Source: Nocardiopsis ganjiahuensis DSM 45031 | Lineage (GTDB): Bacteria > Actinomycetota > Actinomycetes > Streptosporangiales > Streptosporangiaceae | NCBI RefSeq assembly: GCF_000341085.1 | Contig: NZ_ANBA01000026.1 | Span: forward strand, 1-64,000 | DNA: 64,000 nt | Direction of reading: 5' to 3' | In this document: piece by piece, positions 33,274-41,999 of the stretch | How the letters are laid out: every line of letters begins with the position of its first letter | Position numbering within the stretch: position 1 is the stretch's first letter | Position numbers and translations under genes: made by a program | The notes under the pieces: model-generated | Told to the model about the DNA's origin: nothing | The model's database searches: none | What the model saw: only the letters and a program-made list of their open reading frames with translations

Positions 33274-33927
33274 ATGCCGAAACTGGTCGATGTCAGCCAC
33301 CAGATCACCGACGGGATGACCACCTGTCCGGGCCTGCCCGAACCCGTGATCGAGGAGAGCACCACCGTCGCGGGAGGGGTCCCGGGGCACGGGAACAGCA
33401 GCGGCCGGGTCACGATGGTCGGAGCCACCGGCACCTACGTCGAGATGCCCGCCCACCGCTACCGGGACGGGGCGGACCCGGCCGACCTGGACCTGGAACG
33501 GGTCGCCGACCTCCCCGGAGTCGTGGTCACCGCCACCGAGGGCCGCCAGATCGGCCCCGAGGCCTTCACCGGCCTCGACCTGCGCGGCCGCGCCGTCCTG
33601 GTGCGCACCGGCTGGGACCGGCACTGGCGTACCGAGGCCTACGGGCGGCCCGACCACCCCCACCTGACCGAGACGGCGGCCAAGACCCTCGTCGAGGCCG
33701 GAGCCGTCCTGGTGGGCATCGACTCGGTCAGTGTCGACGACACCTCCCCCGCCGCCGAGGGCGCCCGACCCGCCCAGGCCGCCCTGCTCGCGGCGGGCAT
33801 CCCGATCGTCACGCACCTGTGCCTGCTCGACCAGCTCCCCGCGGACGGCTTCTCCTTCTACGCGGTCCCCGCCAAGGTCCGCGGCGTGGCCGCCTTCCCC
33901 GTACGGGCCTTCGCCCTCACCGGCTGA
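33274..33927 (+). CDS. Cyclase-family (kynurenine formamidase-like) protein with altered metal motif
   Basis: A 217-residue protein of the cyclase family (PF04199), metal-dependent hydrolases such as kynurenine formamidase. Conserved features are VDVSHQITDGMTTCPG at the start, AVLVRTGWDRHW, and VLVGIDSVSVDDT. The usual motif HxGTHxDxPxH reads ATGTYVEMPAHRY here: the GTH histidine is Tyr and the Asp is Glu, though the last His is kept. This variant occurs in some subfamilies, and metal binding may differ or be lost. ATG at 33274 with GAGGAAG upstream; an earlier ATG at 33253 is less likely. Confidence 0.82.
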   Translation: MPKLVDVSHQITDGMTTCPGLPEPVIEESTTVAGGVPGHGNSSGRVTMVGATGTYVEMPAHRYRDGADPADLDLERVADLPGVVVTATEGRQIGPEAFTGLDLRGRAVLVRTGWDRHWRTEAYGRPDHPHLTETAAKTLVEAGAVLVGIDSVSVDDTSPAAEGARPAQAALLAAGIPIVTHLCLLDQLPADGFSFYAVPAKVRGVAAFPVRAFALTG

Positions 33928-33937
33928 GGCCTGTCTT

Positions 33938-34223
33938 CTTGGGCCTCCGCTTCGCTTCGGCCCGTGTTCGGGCGCCAATGATGGCAGGAACTTTCGGTAC
34001 CTACGGTGTGATGGCTCGTTCCTCGCCATCCCACCTCCGGCACCTCCAAAACCCTGCCGGCGCCCGAACGAAAGCACCCCCTTGGGCCTCCGCCCACCCG
34101 TCGCCCGCCACCGCCCTCAACGGGCGGCCTGGAGGCCGACGGTACTTCCCGGGCAATCCCACCTCCGGCACCTCCTCGGGCTTCCTGCAACACCACCTGC
34201 CGGCGCCCGAACGGCAACCCTCT
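33938..34223. repeat. Imperfect 143-bp non-coding tandem duplication
   Basis: Two units, 33938-34080 and 34081-34223. Both begin CTTGGGCCTCCGC, both contain ATCCCACCTCCGGCACCTCC (34028-34047 and 34156-34175) and both end with TGCCGGCGCCCGAACG (34055-34070 and 34198-34213). The inner parts have diverged. The 324-bp gap between the cyclase and FUSC genes is almost wholly this repeat; no gene is visible in it. The second unit also contains the core of the 3336-3463 repeat in reverse. Confidence 0.75.
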
Positions 34224-34251
34224 GCCGCTGGGCGTGAGCGGCCATCCGTGG

Positions 34252-36384
34252 CTAGAGGTCGGCGTCGACGTCCTTCTGGGCGCGGCGCTGTTCGCGCTGG
34301 GCCCGGCGCTCGGCCTCCTGCTGGGCGGCCCGCTCGTCCTGGGCGACGGCGCTGGTCATCGAATTGGCCAGCGCCCGCAGCTCCATGTTGATCCGGGGGT
34401 AGGCGGGCAGGCGCGGCAGGGCGCCCAGCCGCGGGGTACGGCGCTCCTCCATCGAGGCGATGAGCTCGTGGAAGGCCAGGTCCACCCGTTGCAGGGTGAT
34501 CGTGCCCGCGGGCTCCGGGCTGCGGTCCTGGGACAGCGCCGCCAACGCCAGGTAACCGATGCGCTGGGTGGCCACCACCACCGGCCACAGCGGACGGGTG
34601 GAGGCGGCGCGGGGCACGTCGCCGATGGCGCTCTCGTAGACACCGCGCAGGTTCACCAGGGAGGCCCGCATGTCCCGGCGCAGCTGGTAGCGGCGCTTCT
34701 CGGTGATCTCCACGTCCTGGTCCAGCACCAGCATCATGCACTGGCGGGTGCTCTCCAGCACGCCCGAGATGGCCTGCGGCAGCCGGGCCGCCGAGGCCTT
34801 GCGCCACAGCAGCAGCGCGCCCAGCATGCCGAAGGCCGAACCCACCAGGGTGTCGATGATCCTGGACCCCGCCAGTTCGGTGACGGGATAGGGGTGGGCG
34901 GTGTAGGACAGCATCAGCGCCATCGGGGTCAGCAGCACCGAGCCGTAGAAGAAGTTGCGGCCCACGACCAGCTGGGTGGCGCCCTGGAGCAGCCCGGCCA
35001 GGAGGATCACCGCGGCCAGCGGCAGGTCCAGCGTGAGCAGCGCGACCCCGCCCAGCACACCGAGCAGCGTCCCCAGGGACCGCTGCACCGAACGGTTCAT
35101 GGTCAGCACCACGTTGCCGCCCTGAAGGACCGCGGTCGTGGTCAGGGCCACCCAGTAGTAGTGGTCCAGGCCCATCCACAGGCCGAACGCGCCCGCGAGG
35201 GTCACCGTCAGCCACATGCGCAGCGCGGTCGGGCGGATCAGGGAGTCACCGCTCAGACTGGACCGCAGGGAACTCCACAGGGCGGGATAGCGGTCGTCTT
35301 CCAGGGCGGTGGTGCGCTTGTCGTCCTCGTCCTCCTCCTCGTCGTGGCCGCGGCGCGCTGCCTGGGCGGCCCTCGACAGCAGGTTGTACAGCCGGGCCTC
35401 CAGCGAACGCGGCCGCATGCCCCGGCGGAGTTCGTCCAGCGAGTCCGGGTCGGGGGCACTGCTCGGGTCGGCGACGGCCAGCGCCATCCGGTCGGCGAAC
35501 TCCGCGGCCTCGTCGGGCAGCGTGGTGGGCCGTGCCATGCACACCTGGGTCGCGGCCAGGTGGATGTCGGAGACCCAGCGCAGCAGGGCGCGCAGCCGGG
35601 CCGCCTCGGGTGTGGTCCGGTAGCCGCGGGTCTGGCCGAGCAGCACGATCCGCCACGCCTCGGCGAGGGCGACCGAGGACGTGTGCTGGGCGTGGTCGAG
35701 GTCGGGTGTGCCCACCGACCGCAGCAGCGAGGCCAGCGCCCGGTAGGCCCCGGCCACCGCACGGTACTCGGGGTGGCGGGCGCGCAGCGGGGCGCCGGAC
35801 ATCGACACCGTCCACCCCACGGCGGCCCCCAGCGCGGCGACCAGAGCGTGCAGGGGCACCTCGGCCAGCCCGCCCGGGGCGATCGTGGAGATGGTGGCGA
35901 CCAGGACGAAGAACATCGTTCCGGGTTTGTCCACCCGCCAGGCGGCGCACACCCAGGTGGCGACCCCAGCGGTCAGCCCGATGGAGACCACCGCCGCCCA
36001 CGGTGAGATCGAGGCGGCCAGCGAGTTGAGGGTGACCGCCGCGACGAATCCCAGACCGACCAGGGCCAGGGCCGCCGCACGGTAGGCGTAGGGGGTCTTC
36101 TTCTCGTACAGGACGGTCATGGAACCCAGAGCGGCGAGGGTGCCGATCTGGGGTCCGAAGATCAGCGCGGCCAGGGCGAAGGAGACCGTCATCGCGACCG
36201 CGGCCTGAACCGCGGTCGTCCAGGCCCAGGGGCCCGACTCCAGGCCGAACACCGCCTTGAGGTCGACGCGCGGTCGTGGACGCTCACCCACCGTGACCCG
36301 TTCCGGGCCCTTGGCGTCGTCGTCCCCGCCCAGGTTCATCGGGCCGGTCTCACCAGTGGTTCCCAGATCTCGCACGGGGCCCAT
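34252..36384 (-). CDS. FUSC-family membrane protein (aromatic acid exporter-like)
   Basis: A 710-residue membrane protein of the FUSC/YccS/AaeB superfamily. It has two hydrophobic halves: an N-terminal set of five or six helices (about 45-190, for example AMTVSFALAALIFGP and LALVGLGFVAAVTLNSLAAS) and a second set (about 385-530, with LDHYYWVALTTTAVLQGGNV and LTPMALMLSYTAHP). They are separated by a cytoplasmic domain with an acidic run (DEEEDEDDK) and followed by a helical tail ending in a charged coiled coil. Such proteins export aromatic acids or related compounds. The ATG at 36384 is uncertain; 36339 is an alternative. Confidence 0.82.
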   Translation of the reverse strand: MGPVRDLGTTGETGPMNLGGDDDAKGPERVTVGERPRPRVDLKAVFGLESGPWAWTTAVQAAVAMTVSFALAALIFGPQIGTLAALGSMTVLYEKKTPYAYRAAALALVGLGFVAAVTLNSLAASISPWAAVVSIGLTAGVATWVCAAWRVDKPGTMFFVLVATISTIAPGGLAEVPLHALVAALGAAVGWTVSMSGAPLRARHPEYRAVAGAYRALASLLRSVGTPDLDHAQHTSSVALAEAWRIVLLGQTRGYRTTPEAARLRALLRWVSDIHLAATQVCMARPTTLPDEAAEFADRMALAVADPSSAPDPDSLDELRRGMRPRSLEARLYNLLSRAAQAARRGHDEEEDEDDKRTTALEDDRYPALWSSLRSSLSGDSLIRPTALRMWLTVTLAGAFGLWMGLDHYYWVALTTTAVLQGGNVVLTMNRSVQRSLGTLLGVLGGVALLTLDLPLAAVILLAGLLQGATQLVVGRNFFYGSVLLTPMALMLSYTAHPYPVTELAGSRIIDTLVGSAFGMLGALLLWRKASAARLPQAISGVLESTRQCMMLVLDQDVEITEKRRYQLRRDMRASLVNLRGVYESAIGDVPRAASTRPLWPVVVATQRIGYLALAALSQDRSPEPAGTITLQRVDLAFHELIASMEERRTPRLGALPRLPAYPRINMELRALANSMTSAVAQDERAAQQEAERRAQREQRRAQKDVDADL

Positions 36385-36417
36385 CCTAAGCCGAACAGGA
36401 CGAACGGGGACGTAGTC

Positions 36418-36444
36418 GGTGCGGGGCCGGAGCGGCCCCGCACC
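36418..36444 (-). terminator. Terminator-like hairpin after the coiled-coil gene
   Basis: GGTGCGGGGCC (36418-36428), short loop, GGCCCCGCACC (36434-36444), directly downstream of the stop codon at 36458. Confidence 0.6.
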
Positions 36445-36457
36445 GTTCCGGCCCTGG

Positions 36458-37657
36458 TCAGGAGCGGCCGGTGACAGCTTCCTCACGTGCGCCCTCGAGG
36501 GCGGCCTCAGCGCGCTCGGCCCGCTCCAGTGCCCGGTCGCGGGCCTCCTCGGCCACGGACAGGCGCGCGGCGGCGGCCTCACGGGCCTCCGCGAGCGTGA
36601 GTTCGGCGTTGCGGCGCTGGGTGTCCAGCTCGGTGACGAGGCGTTCGCGGTCCGCCGTCAGACGGTTCAGCTCCGCGGTCAGGCGCGCGCGTTCGGCCTC
36701 GGCGGCCGCGCGGTCGGACTCCAGCCGCTGGTGGGCGCGCTCCAGCTCGGTACCGAACCGGGAGCGCTCGCTCTCCAGCGTCCGGGCGTCGCGCGCGGCC
36801 TGCTCCTCGGCGCGCTCGGCCCGGGCCAGCGCGCCGCGTTCGGCCAGCTCGGCCTCGTCCCGGCGGCGGGACTGCTCGGCCAGCTCCGTGCGCAGGCGCT
36901 CGGTCTCCGTGTGGGCGCGCTCCAGGGCCCTGGCCGACTCGGCCCGCTCGCGTTCCAGCTCGGTGCGGGCCCGCTCGGCCGTCTCGGTGATCCGGCGTTC
37001 TGCCGAGGCCAGTCCGGCGTTGGCCTCGGCCACGGCCGCGTCGCGCTCCCGGGCGGCGGTGTCGGCCAGCTCCACCCGGCGGTCGCGTTCGGCCTCGGCC
37101 GCGTCCCTGCGGCGCAGGGCCTCCTCGGCCATGCGCTCGGCCTCCTGGGTGGCGGTCACGGCGGCGGCCGTGGTCTCCTCCGCCGAACGGCGGGCCGCCT
37201 CGGCCTCCCGGCGGCGGTTCTCCGCCTCCAGGCGGGCGGAGTCGGCCTCCGACACCTGGCGGGCGGCGGCCAGCCGGGCCGCCTCGACCTGCGCCTCGGC
37301 TGCCGCCGGGTCGGACATGGTCGCGAAGGCCTCGGTGGCCGAGTCCAGGGTCGCGCTGAGCTGCTCGGCCTGGACGGCGAACCGGGTGAGGAGGTCGTCG
37401 GCGCGCAGCCGGGCCGCGGTGACGGGCTCACCGCCCTGGGCGGGACCGGGGGAGGGGGAGTTCTCGTCCTGTTCGGAGCGGACCGCCTCCTCGGCGTTCT
37501 CCGCCTCCTGTGCCAGGCGCTGGCGTTCCTTCCACGCCCGCCAGCGGGTGTGTTCGGGCAGATCGCAGTACTGCGGCGGGCGCCCGGGGGAGGAGCCGCG
37601 GGGGACCGGGCGCGTACAGCCGGGGAAGATGCAGGTGCTGGAGTCGGAGGAGGCCAC
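36458..37657 (-). CDS. Long coiled-coil protein with N-terminal Cys-rich motif
   Basis: A 399-residue protein, of which residues about 75-395 are one continuous Ala/Glu/Arg-rich coiled coil (for example RTELERERAESARALERAHT). The N-terminus carries CIFPGCTRPVP and PPQYCDLPEH, a possible small zinc site (C-x4-C...C-x3-H), in a Gly/Arg/Pro context reminiscent of N-terminal modules in other actinobacterial coiled-coil proteins. The GTG at 37657 is used. Function is unknown: a KfrA-like DNA-binding or cytoskeletal role is conceivable, but I do not recognise a specific family. Confidence 0.75.
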   Translation of the reverse strand: MASSDSSTCIFPGCTRPVPRGSSPGRPPQYCDLPEHTRWRAWKERQRLAQEAENAEEAVRSEQDENSPSPGPAQGGEPVTAARLRADDLLTRFAVQAEQLSATLDSATEAFATMSDPAAAEAQVEAARLAAARQVSEADSARLEAENRRREAEAARRSAEETTAAAVTATQEAERMAEEALRRRDAAEAERDRRVELADTAARERDAAVAEANAGLASAERRITETAERARTELERERAESARALERAHTETERLRTELAEQSRRRDEAELAERGALARAERAEEQAARDARTLESERSRFGTELERAHQRLESDRAAAEAERARLTAELNRLTADRERLVTELDTQRRNAELTLAEAREAAAARLSVAEEARDRALERAERAEAALEGAREEAVTGRS

Positions 37658-37801
37658 GGGCCGAGCGTAGCGCTTCGGGCCCGGCTCCTGCCGGGCCGTG
37701 CGGAGCGGGTGTGTCGCGGGGCCGGGCCCGCTCGCAGGCAGTGCGCGGCCCGCTCGCCGACGGGGCGAGGGCAGGGCACGGGCGGGACGCGGGCATGGAG
37801 A

Positions 37802-37840
37802 AGCCCCCGCGCGGGACGTGGGTATGACCGCGCGGGGGCT
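37802..37840. terminator. Terminator-like hairpin after the GNAT gene
   Basis: AGCCCCCGCGCG (37802-37813), 15-nt loop, CGCGCGGGGGCT (37829-37840). A second compact stem, GGCGCACCGGT/ACCGGTGCGCC (37851-37873, one-base loop), lies closer to the gene. Confidence 0.6.
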
Positions 37841-37894
37841 GGTTCCGGGCGGCGCACCGGTGACCGGTGCGCCGGGAAACGGCTGGGGGAGTGG

Positions 37895-38452
37895 CTAGTC
37901 GTGGGCGCCGAAGCCGTCGACCCGGCAGACCATCGTGGTGACGAAGGGGCGGAAGCCCTCCTGCTCCAGGAAGGTGATGTCCTCGGAGGCGGTGGCCAGC
38001 GCGGAGAACTCGATGTCGCGGATGCCCATGGCGGCGAGCTGGCGGCGCACCTCCTCCAGGAGCTTGGAGCCCACGCCGGCGCCGGTGTACTCGGGGTCGA
38101 TGGCGAAGGTCTGCACGACGGCGACCCGCTCACCGCGGTCCCAGCTGCCCTGGGCGTTCTCGCGGATGGTCACCATCGCGTACCCGGCCAGGTCCCCGTC
38201 GTGCTCGGCGAGGATGGCCATCGTCTCGGGGTCGCGGAGCCAGGCCAGGTACTGGGCGCGGCGGCGGCGCCAGGACTCGTCCAGGCTCACCGCGCTGATG
38301 ATGTCCTCGAGGTGCGGAGCGGTCACCGTGTGCTGCTGGTGCAGGGCGCCCCACAGGTCGGCCAGTTCCTCCACCTCGTGTGCTCCGAGGTAGCGGAAGC
38401 CAAGGACGCCGACGTTCGTTGAACGAGGTTTGGTCATCAGCGAAGTTTGCAT
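37895..38452 (-). CDS. GNAT-family N-acetyltransferase
   Basis: A 185-residue acetyltransferase. The acetyl-CoA site is VVQTFAIDPEYTGAGVGSKL (Q/R-x-x-G-x-A type loop TGAGVG), followed by ELRRQLAAMG-like helix and the terminal FLEQEGFRPFVTTMVCRV. The N-terminal half (FRYLGAHEVEELADLWGALH) is typical of GNAT enzymes acting on small amines or amino acids, but the substrate is unknown. The ATG at 38452 follows GTGAGAAG. It is divergent from a LysR regulator across a 300-bp gap, which may control it. Confidence 0.85.
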   Translation of the reverse strand: MQTSLMTKPRSTNVGVLGFRYLGAHEVEELADLWGALHQQHTVTAPHLEDIISAVSLDESWRRRRAQYLAWLRDPETMAILAEHDGDLAGYAMVTIRENAQGSWDRGERVAVVQTFAIDPEYTGAGVGSKLLEEVRRQLAAMGIRDIEFSALATASEDITFLEQEGFRPFVTTMVCRVDGFGAHD

Positions 38453-38752
38453 TTTCTTCTCACCCGTTCCACCAGCATTGGGTGCTGATCCCCGGGGGCC
38501 GCGTTCTGCGGCCCCGTGGTTGAGCTGCTGGGTCTGACTGTACGTGCCGGTTTCCGCCGGAACAGGTGCGACACGAAGAAAAACCGCGCGCGACATCCCT
38601 ATAGAGAAAAAATCTTGAATCTTTCTTCCGAGGTCTTCTGTGTGGGGCTGGTAGGGGCGGTCTGGACGGTGTGTACGGAATCACCCACAAAGAGTGGGTA
38701 ATCAGTCCGAAACGCCATCGAAACCTGTTCGTTCTGTCCTAAATTGGAGGAC
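38453..38752. other. Divergent promoter region between the GNAT and LysR genes
   Basis: 300 bp of lower GC content, including the AT-rich run AAAAAATCTTGAATCTTTC near 38607-38625 and an inverted repeat ACCCAC-AAAGA-GTGGGT at 38683-38699 that may be a regulator site. No gene seen. Confidence 0.5.
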
Positions 38753-39682
38753 ATGATCGACGTTCGGCGGTTGCAGCTCCTTCAGGCCCTTGACCACCAC
38801 CGCACGGTGGCAGCCACCGCGGAGGCGCTCAACGTCACCCCTTCGGCGGTCTCCCAGCAACTCGCGGCGCTGGCCAAGGAGGCCGGGGTCCCCCTCGTCG
38901 AACGCCAGGGCCGCCGCTTCCTGCTCACCGGGGCCGCCCGGGTCCTGCTCAAGCGCGCGCACGTGATCTTCGCGGAGATGGAGCGCGCCACCGCCGACCT
39001 GGCCGAGTACGCCGACGGCGACCGCGGGGTCGTCCGGGTGGGCTCCTTCTCCACGGGTATCAGCGACCTGGTCGCCCCGGCCCTGGCCCGCCTGCGCGGC
39101 AGCCACCCCGGGTGGAGCTTCGAGGTCGTGCAGGCCGAACCCGAGGAGAGCGCCGAGATGGTGCGCTCGGGGCGCCTGGACGTGGCCGTCACCATGTCCA
39201 CCAGCCACCTGCCGGCCGCGGGCGACCCGGACTTCCGCAGCGACCCGGTCATGGTCGAGCTCTTCGACGCGATCCTGCCCTACCAGCACCCCCTGGCCAC
39301 CCGCACCAGCCTGCACCTGGCCGACGACCTGGCCGAGGAGGACTGGATCCTGTCCGCGCCGGGCACCGCCTGGAACGCCTGTGTGACCGCCGCCGCCAAC
39401 CAGGCCGGCTTCCAGCCCCGGATCGTGCACACCGTCGACGACTTCAGCGCCGTCTTCTCCATGGTCCAGGCGGGCCTGGGGATCGCCCTGATGCCCCGTC
39501 TGGCCTGGACCGGGCTGAACCACCCCCAGATCGTCGTGCGCGGGGTACGCGAGACCGCGCGCCGCCACATCATCGTGCTGTCCCGGGCCGGATCCGTCCC
39601 CGAACCGCTGCTCACCGCCGTCCGCGAGGCCGCCAGCAAGGTCCCGGTCCCCTCGGTCGGCCCCTTCGCCGTCGCTGGCTGA
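38753..39682 (+). CDS. LysR-family transcriptional regulator
   Basis: A 309-residue LysR regulator: winged helix at residues 3-62 (LQLLQALDHHRTVAATAEAL, NVTPSAVSQQLAALAKEAGV, PLVERQGRRFLLT) and a periplasmic-binding-protein-like effector domain to the C-terminus. The ATG at 38753 follows TTGGAGG. Its likely target is the divergent GNAT gene or itself; the effector cannot be inferred. Confidence 0.88.
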   Translation: MIDVRRLQLLQALDHHRTVAATAEALNVTPSAVSQQLAALAKEAGVPLVERQGRRFLLTGAARVLLKRAHVIFAEMERATADLAEYADGDRGVVRVGSFSTGISDLVAPALARLRGSHPGWSFEVVQAEPEESAEMVRSGRLDVAVTMSTSHLPAAGDPDFRSDPVMVELFDAILPYQHPLATRTSLHLADDLAEEDWILSAPGTAWNACVTAAANQAGFQPRIVHTVDDFSAVFSMVQAGLGIALMPRLAWTGLNHPQIVVRGVRETARRHIIVLSRAGSVPEPLLTAVREAASKVPVPSVGPFAVAG

Positions 39683-39772
39683 CCCGGGAGGCCGCTGCGG
39701 GCCGAGCCGGTCGGTCGACACCGGTTCCGACCGCGGTCCGCGCCCGCCGACGGAGCCCGTCGGCGGCAGCGT

Positions 39773-40693
39773 TCAGAACGGGAGCGGCGGGACGTCGTCG
39801 AGCACGTCCTCGGCGGCCTGGTGCAGGTACGAGGCGACCACCCGGATCGGCCGCCAGGCCCAGCCGCCGGTGCGCCCGGCCAGGTAGACCTGCCGGACCC
39901 CGCCCAGCTCGCCCAGCGGCGCGTGCGCGACCCCGCGCCGGGTGGTGGTCGACAGGCGGGGCACGACACCCACGCCCGCCCCGGTGGCCACCAGCTCCTC
40001 GAACAGCTCCAGGGTGTCGACGCGGTGCCTGATCCGGGGGGTGAACCCGGCGTCGGCGCACATGCGCTGCAGCAGGGCCTCCTCGTCGCCCCGGTAGGGG
40101 CTGGCGATCCAGGAGGCGTCCGCGAGCTCGCGCAGGCGGCGCCGGGTCAGGGTCCGGCTGTCCGCCCCCTCGGCGGGCTGGGAGAGCAGGAGCGCCTCCG
40201 TTCCCACCGGATACACCGTCAGCGTGCCCGGGAATTCCCGGGGGAGAAGACTGTACTGGTACACCACCCCCAGATCCGCCCCGCCGTCTTGGAGGAGGTC
40301 CAGCGCCTGGTCCGATTCGTACTCGGTCAGGCGGATGTCGATCCCGGGGTGGTCGCGCCGCAGACGGCGCACGGCCGGAAGCACCATCGGCGCCGCGGAC
40401 GTGAACATCACCAGGTCCACGCGGCCCACGGGGTCGGTGTCGCCGTCGAACTCGGCCTGGGCCGTCTCCACCCGCGCGAGGATGTCCACGGCGTGCTCGG
40501 CGAGCCGCCGCCCGGCCGGGGTGAGCCGCACCCGCCGTCCGTCCGGGACCAGAAGCGGGACCCCCGCCTCCTTCTCCAGAACCGCGAAGTGTTTGGAGAC
40601 CGCCGAGGTGCTCATGCCTGTGACCTCAGACACAGCGGCCATCGTGCCGAGTCGTTCCAGTTCGACGAGCAGTCGGAGTCGGGTGAAGTCCAT
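39773..40693 (-). CDS. LysR-family transcriptional regulator
   Basis: A 306-residue LysR regulator with the winged helix at residues 3-60 (LLVELERLGTMAAVSEVTGM, STSAVSKHFAVLEKEAGVPL) and the usual effector domain. It is divergent from the EamA transporter gene with a short gap that holds a 14-bp direct repeat overlapping its own start codon, fitting autoregulation and control of the transporter. ATG at 40693. Confidence 0.88.
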   Translation of the reverse strand: MDFTRLRLLVELERLGTMAAVSEVTGMSTSAVSKHFAVLEKEAGVPLLVPDGRRVRLTPAGRRLAEHAVDILARVETAQAEFDGDTDPVGRVDLVMFTSAAPMVLPAVRRLRRDHPGIDIRLTEYESDQALDLLQDGGADLGVVYQYSLLPREFPGTLTVYPVGTEALLLSQPAEGADSRTLTRRRLRELADASWIASPYRGDEEALLQRMCADAGFTPRIRHRVDTLELFEELVATGAGVGVVPRLSTTTRRGVAHAPLGELGGVRQVYLAGRTGGWAWRPIRVVASYLHQAAEDVLDDVPPLPF

Positions 40694-40726
40694 CAACCAA
40701 AAGTACACGGTTCATCAACCAACAGT
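40691..40726. promoter_or_regulatory. Direct repeat, probable LysR operator
   Basis: CATCAACCAAAAGT (40691-40704) and CATCAACCAACAGT (40713-40726), 13 of 14 identical, 22 bp apart, about two helical turns, between the lysR and eamA starts. The first copy includes the lysR start codon. Confidence 0.55.
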
Positions 40727-40764
40727 CCGTGGACAGAAACGAACCACTTGGATCCAATGGTCGG

Positions 40765-41775
40765 GTGATCCCCTCCTTCCTCACCTCGCCCCGTCGCGCC
40801 CGGATGCAGGTCCCGGCGCCGCTGATGCTGCTCGTCGCCATGTTCACGCTGCACACGGGCAGCGCCCTGGCCGTCACGGCCTTCGAACACGCCAGTCCGG
40901 CCGCGGTCACCTGGCTCCGGCTGACGTGGGCCGCACTGATGCTCCTGGCGCTCGGCGGCCCCTCTCTGTGGCGGGCCGTGCGTGCCGCGACACCGCGTGA
41001 ACTGGGTTCCGTGGTGATCCTGGGCACAGCGAGCGCGGGGATGATGCTGTTCTACTCCGAGGCGACGGCACGGATCGAACTGGGCACCGCCACCTCCATC
41101 GAGTTCCTCGGCACCCTCGTGGTCGCCGTCGCGGCCATGCGCCGCCGCCGCGAACTCGTGTGGATCGTCGCCGCGGTGGCCGGCGTGGTCTGCCTGACCC
41201 GACCCTGGCAGGGCGACCTCGACCTGGTGGGCATCGGCTTCGCGCTGGCCGGGGCGGTCTGCGTGGTCGGCTACATCGTGCTCACCCAGAGGGTCGGCGC
41301 CGGGTTCAACGCCGTGCACGGTCTCGCCCTGGCGATGACCGTCGGCGCGCTGGTCACCGCGCCGCTGGGCGCTCCTGCCGTGATCGCCGAGCCCGACCTC
41401 GAACTGATCGTGTTCACTCTGCTCATCGCGCTGCTCTTCCCGATGGTGCCGTTCCTGCTGGAGATGATCGCCCTCCAACGGATGAGCCGGACCGCCTACA
41501 GCACCTTCTCCAGCCTGGAACCGGCCGTCGCCCTGGTGATGGGCCTGGTCGTCATCGGTCAGGCGCCGGTCGCCGTGCAGCTGGTGGGGATGGGGCTGGT
41601 GGTGGTCGCCGGGATCGGTGCCGCCCGAGGGGACCGGGGCTCAGGCCCCGCCGTGCCCGGGCGCAAGACCGTGAAGAGGGTACGGACACGGCACACCGAG
41701 ACCGACCCGGGGGCGAAGGACGGCGCCCCCGGGTCATCCGACCGGGAGGTCCGCCTGCACGAGCGGGCCGCCTGA
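40765..41775 (+). CDS. EamA/DMT-superfamily exporter (RhtA-like)
   Basis: A 336-residue drug/metabolite transporter with ten membrane helices (for example LMLLVAMFTLHTGSALAVTA, LGTASAGMMLFYSEATARIE, MVPFLLEMIALQRMSRTAYS). The pairing FEHASPAAVTWLRLTWAALM and STFSSLEPAVALVMGLVVIG resembles RhtA, the threonine/homoserine exporter. A charged, disordered tail of about 50 residues follows. The start is uncertain: GTG at 40729, GTG at 40765 and ATG at 40804 are all possible. It is probably controlled by the divergent LysR. Confidence 0.85.
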   Translation: MIPSFLTSPRRARMQVPAPLMLLVAMFTLHTGSALAVTAFEHASPAAVTWLRLTWAALMLLALGGPSLWRAVRAATPRELGSVVILGTASAGMMLFYSEATARIELGTATSIEFLGTLVVAVAAMRRRRELVWIVAAVAGVVCLTRPWQGDLDLVGIGFALAGAVCVVGYIVLTQRVGAGFNAVHGLALAMTVGALVTAPLGAPAVIAEPDLELIVFTLLIALLFPMVPFLLEMIALQRMSRTAYSTFSSLEPAVALVMGLVVIGQAPVAVQLVGMGLVVVAGIGAARGDRGSGPAVPGRKTVKRVRTRHTETDPGAKDGAPGSSDREVRLHERAA

Positions 41776-41778
41776 ACC

Positions 41779-41830
41779 CGGTCCTTCGCCGCGAGCCCCG
41801 CGAGGGCGGACGCAGCGCGGCGAAGGACCG
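41779..41830 (+). terminator. Terminator hairpin after the EamA gene
   Basis: CGGTCCTTCGCCGCG (41779-41793) pairs perfectly with CGCGGCGAAGGACCG (41816-41830), followed by TCAGATTTTC. Confidence 0.75.
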
Positions 41831-41999
41831 TCAGATTTTCACTCCGGCCCGGCCCCGCTCCGGCGGCCGTGTGGCGCCCTTCCCGCCGGAGACCGACGAT
41901 CGGGACCGGTTCGAGGCGGTTCCGGAGCTGCTCCCGGACGCGTGGGAACCGCGCGAGGCAGGGGCCTGGGACACGGCGGCGACCGAGGGGCGGCGGGTC

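Noticed and set aside
36419..38422. Long plus-strand open frame opposite the coiled-coil and GNAT genes
   Set aside because: Gly/Leu/Arg-rich shadow translation; the opposite strand has the true coding pattern.
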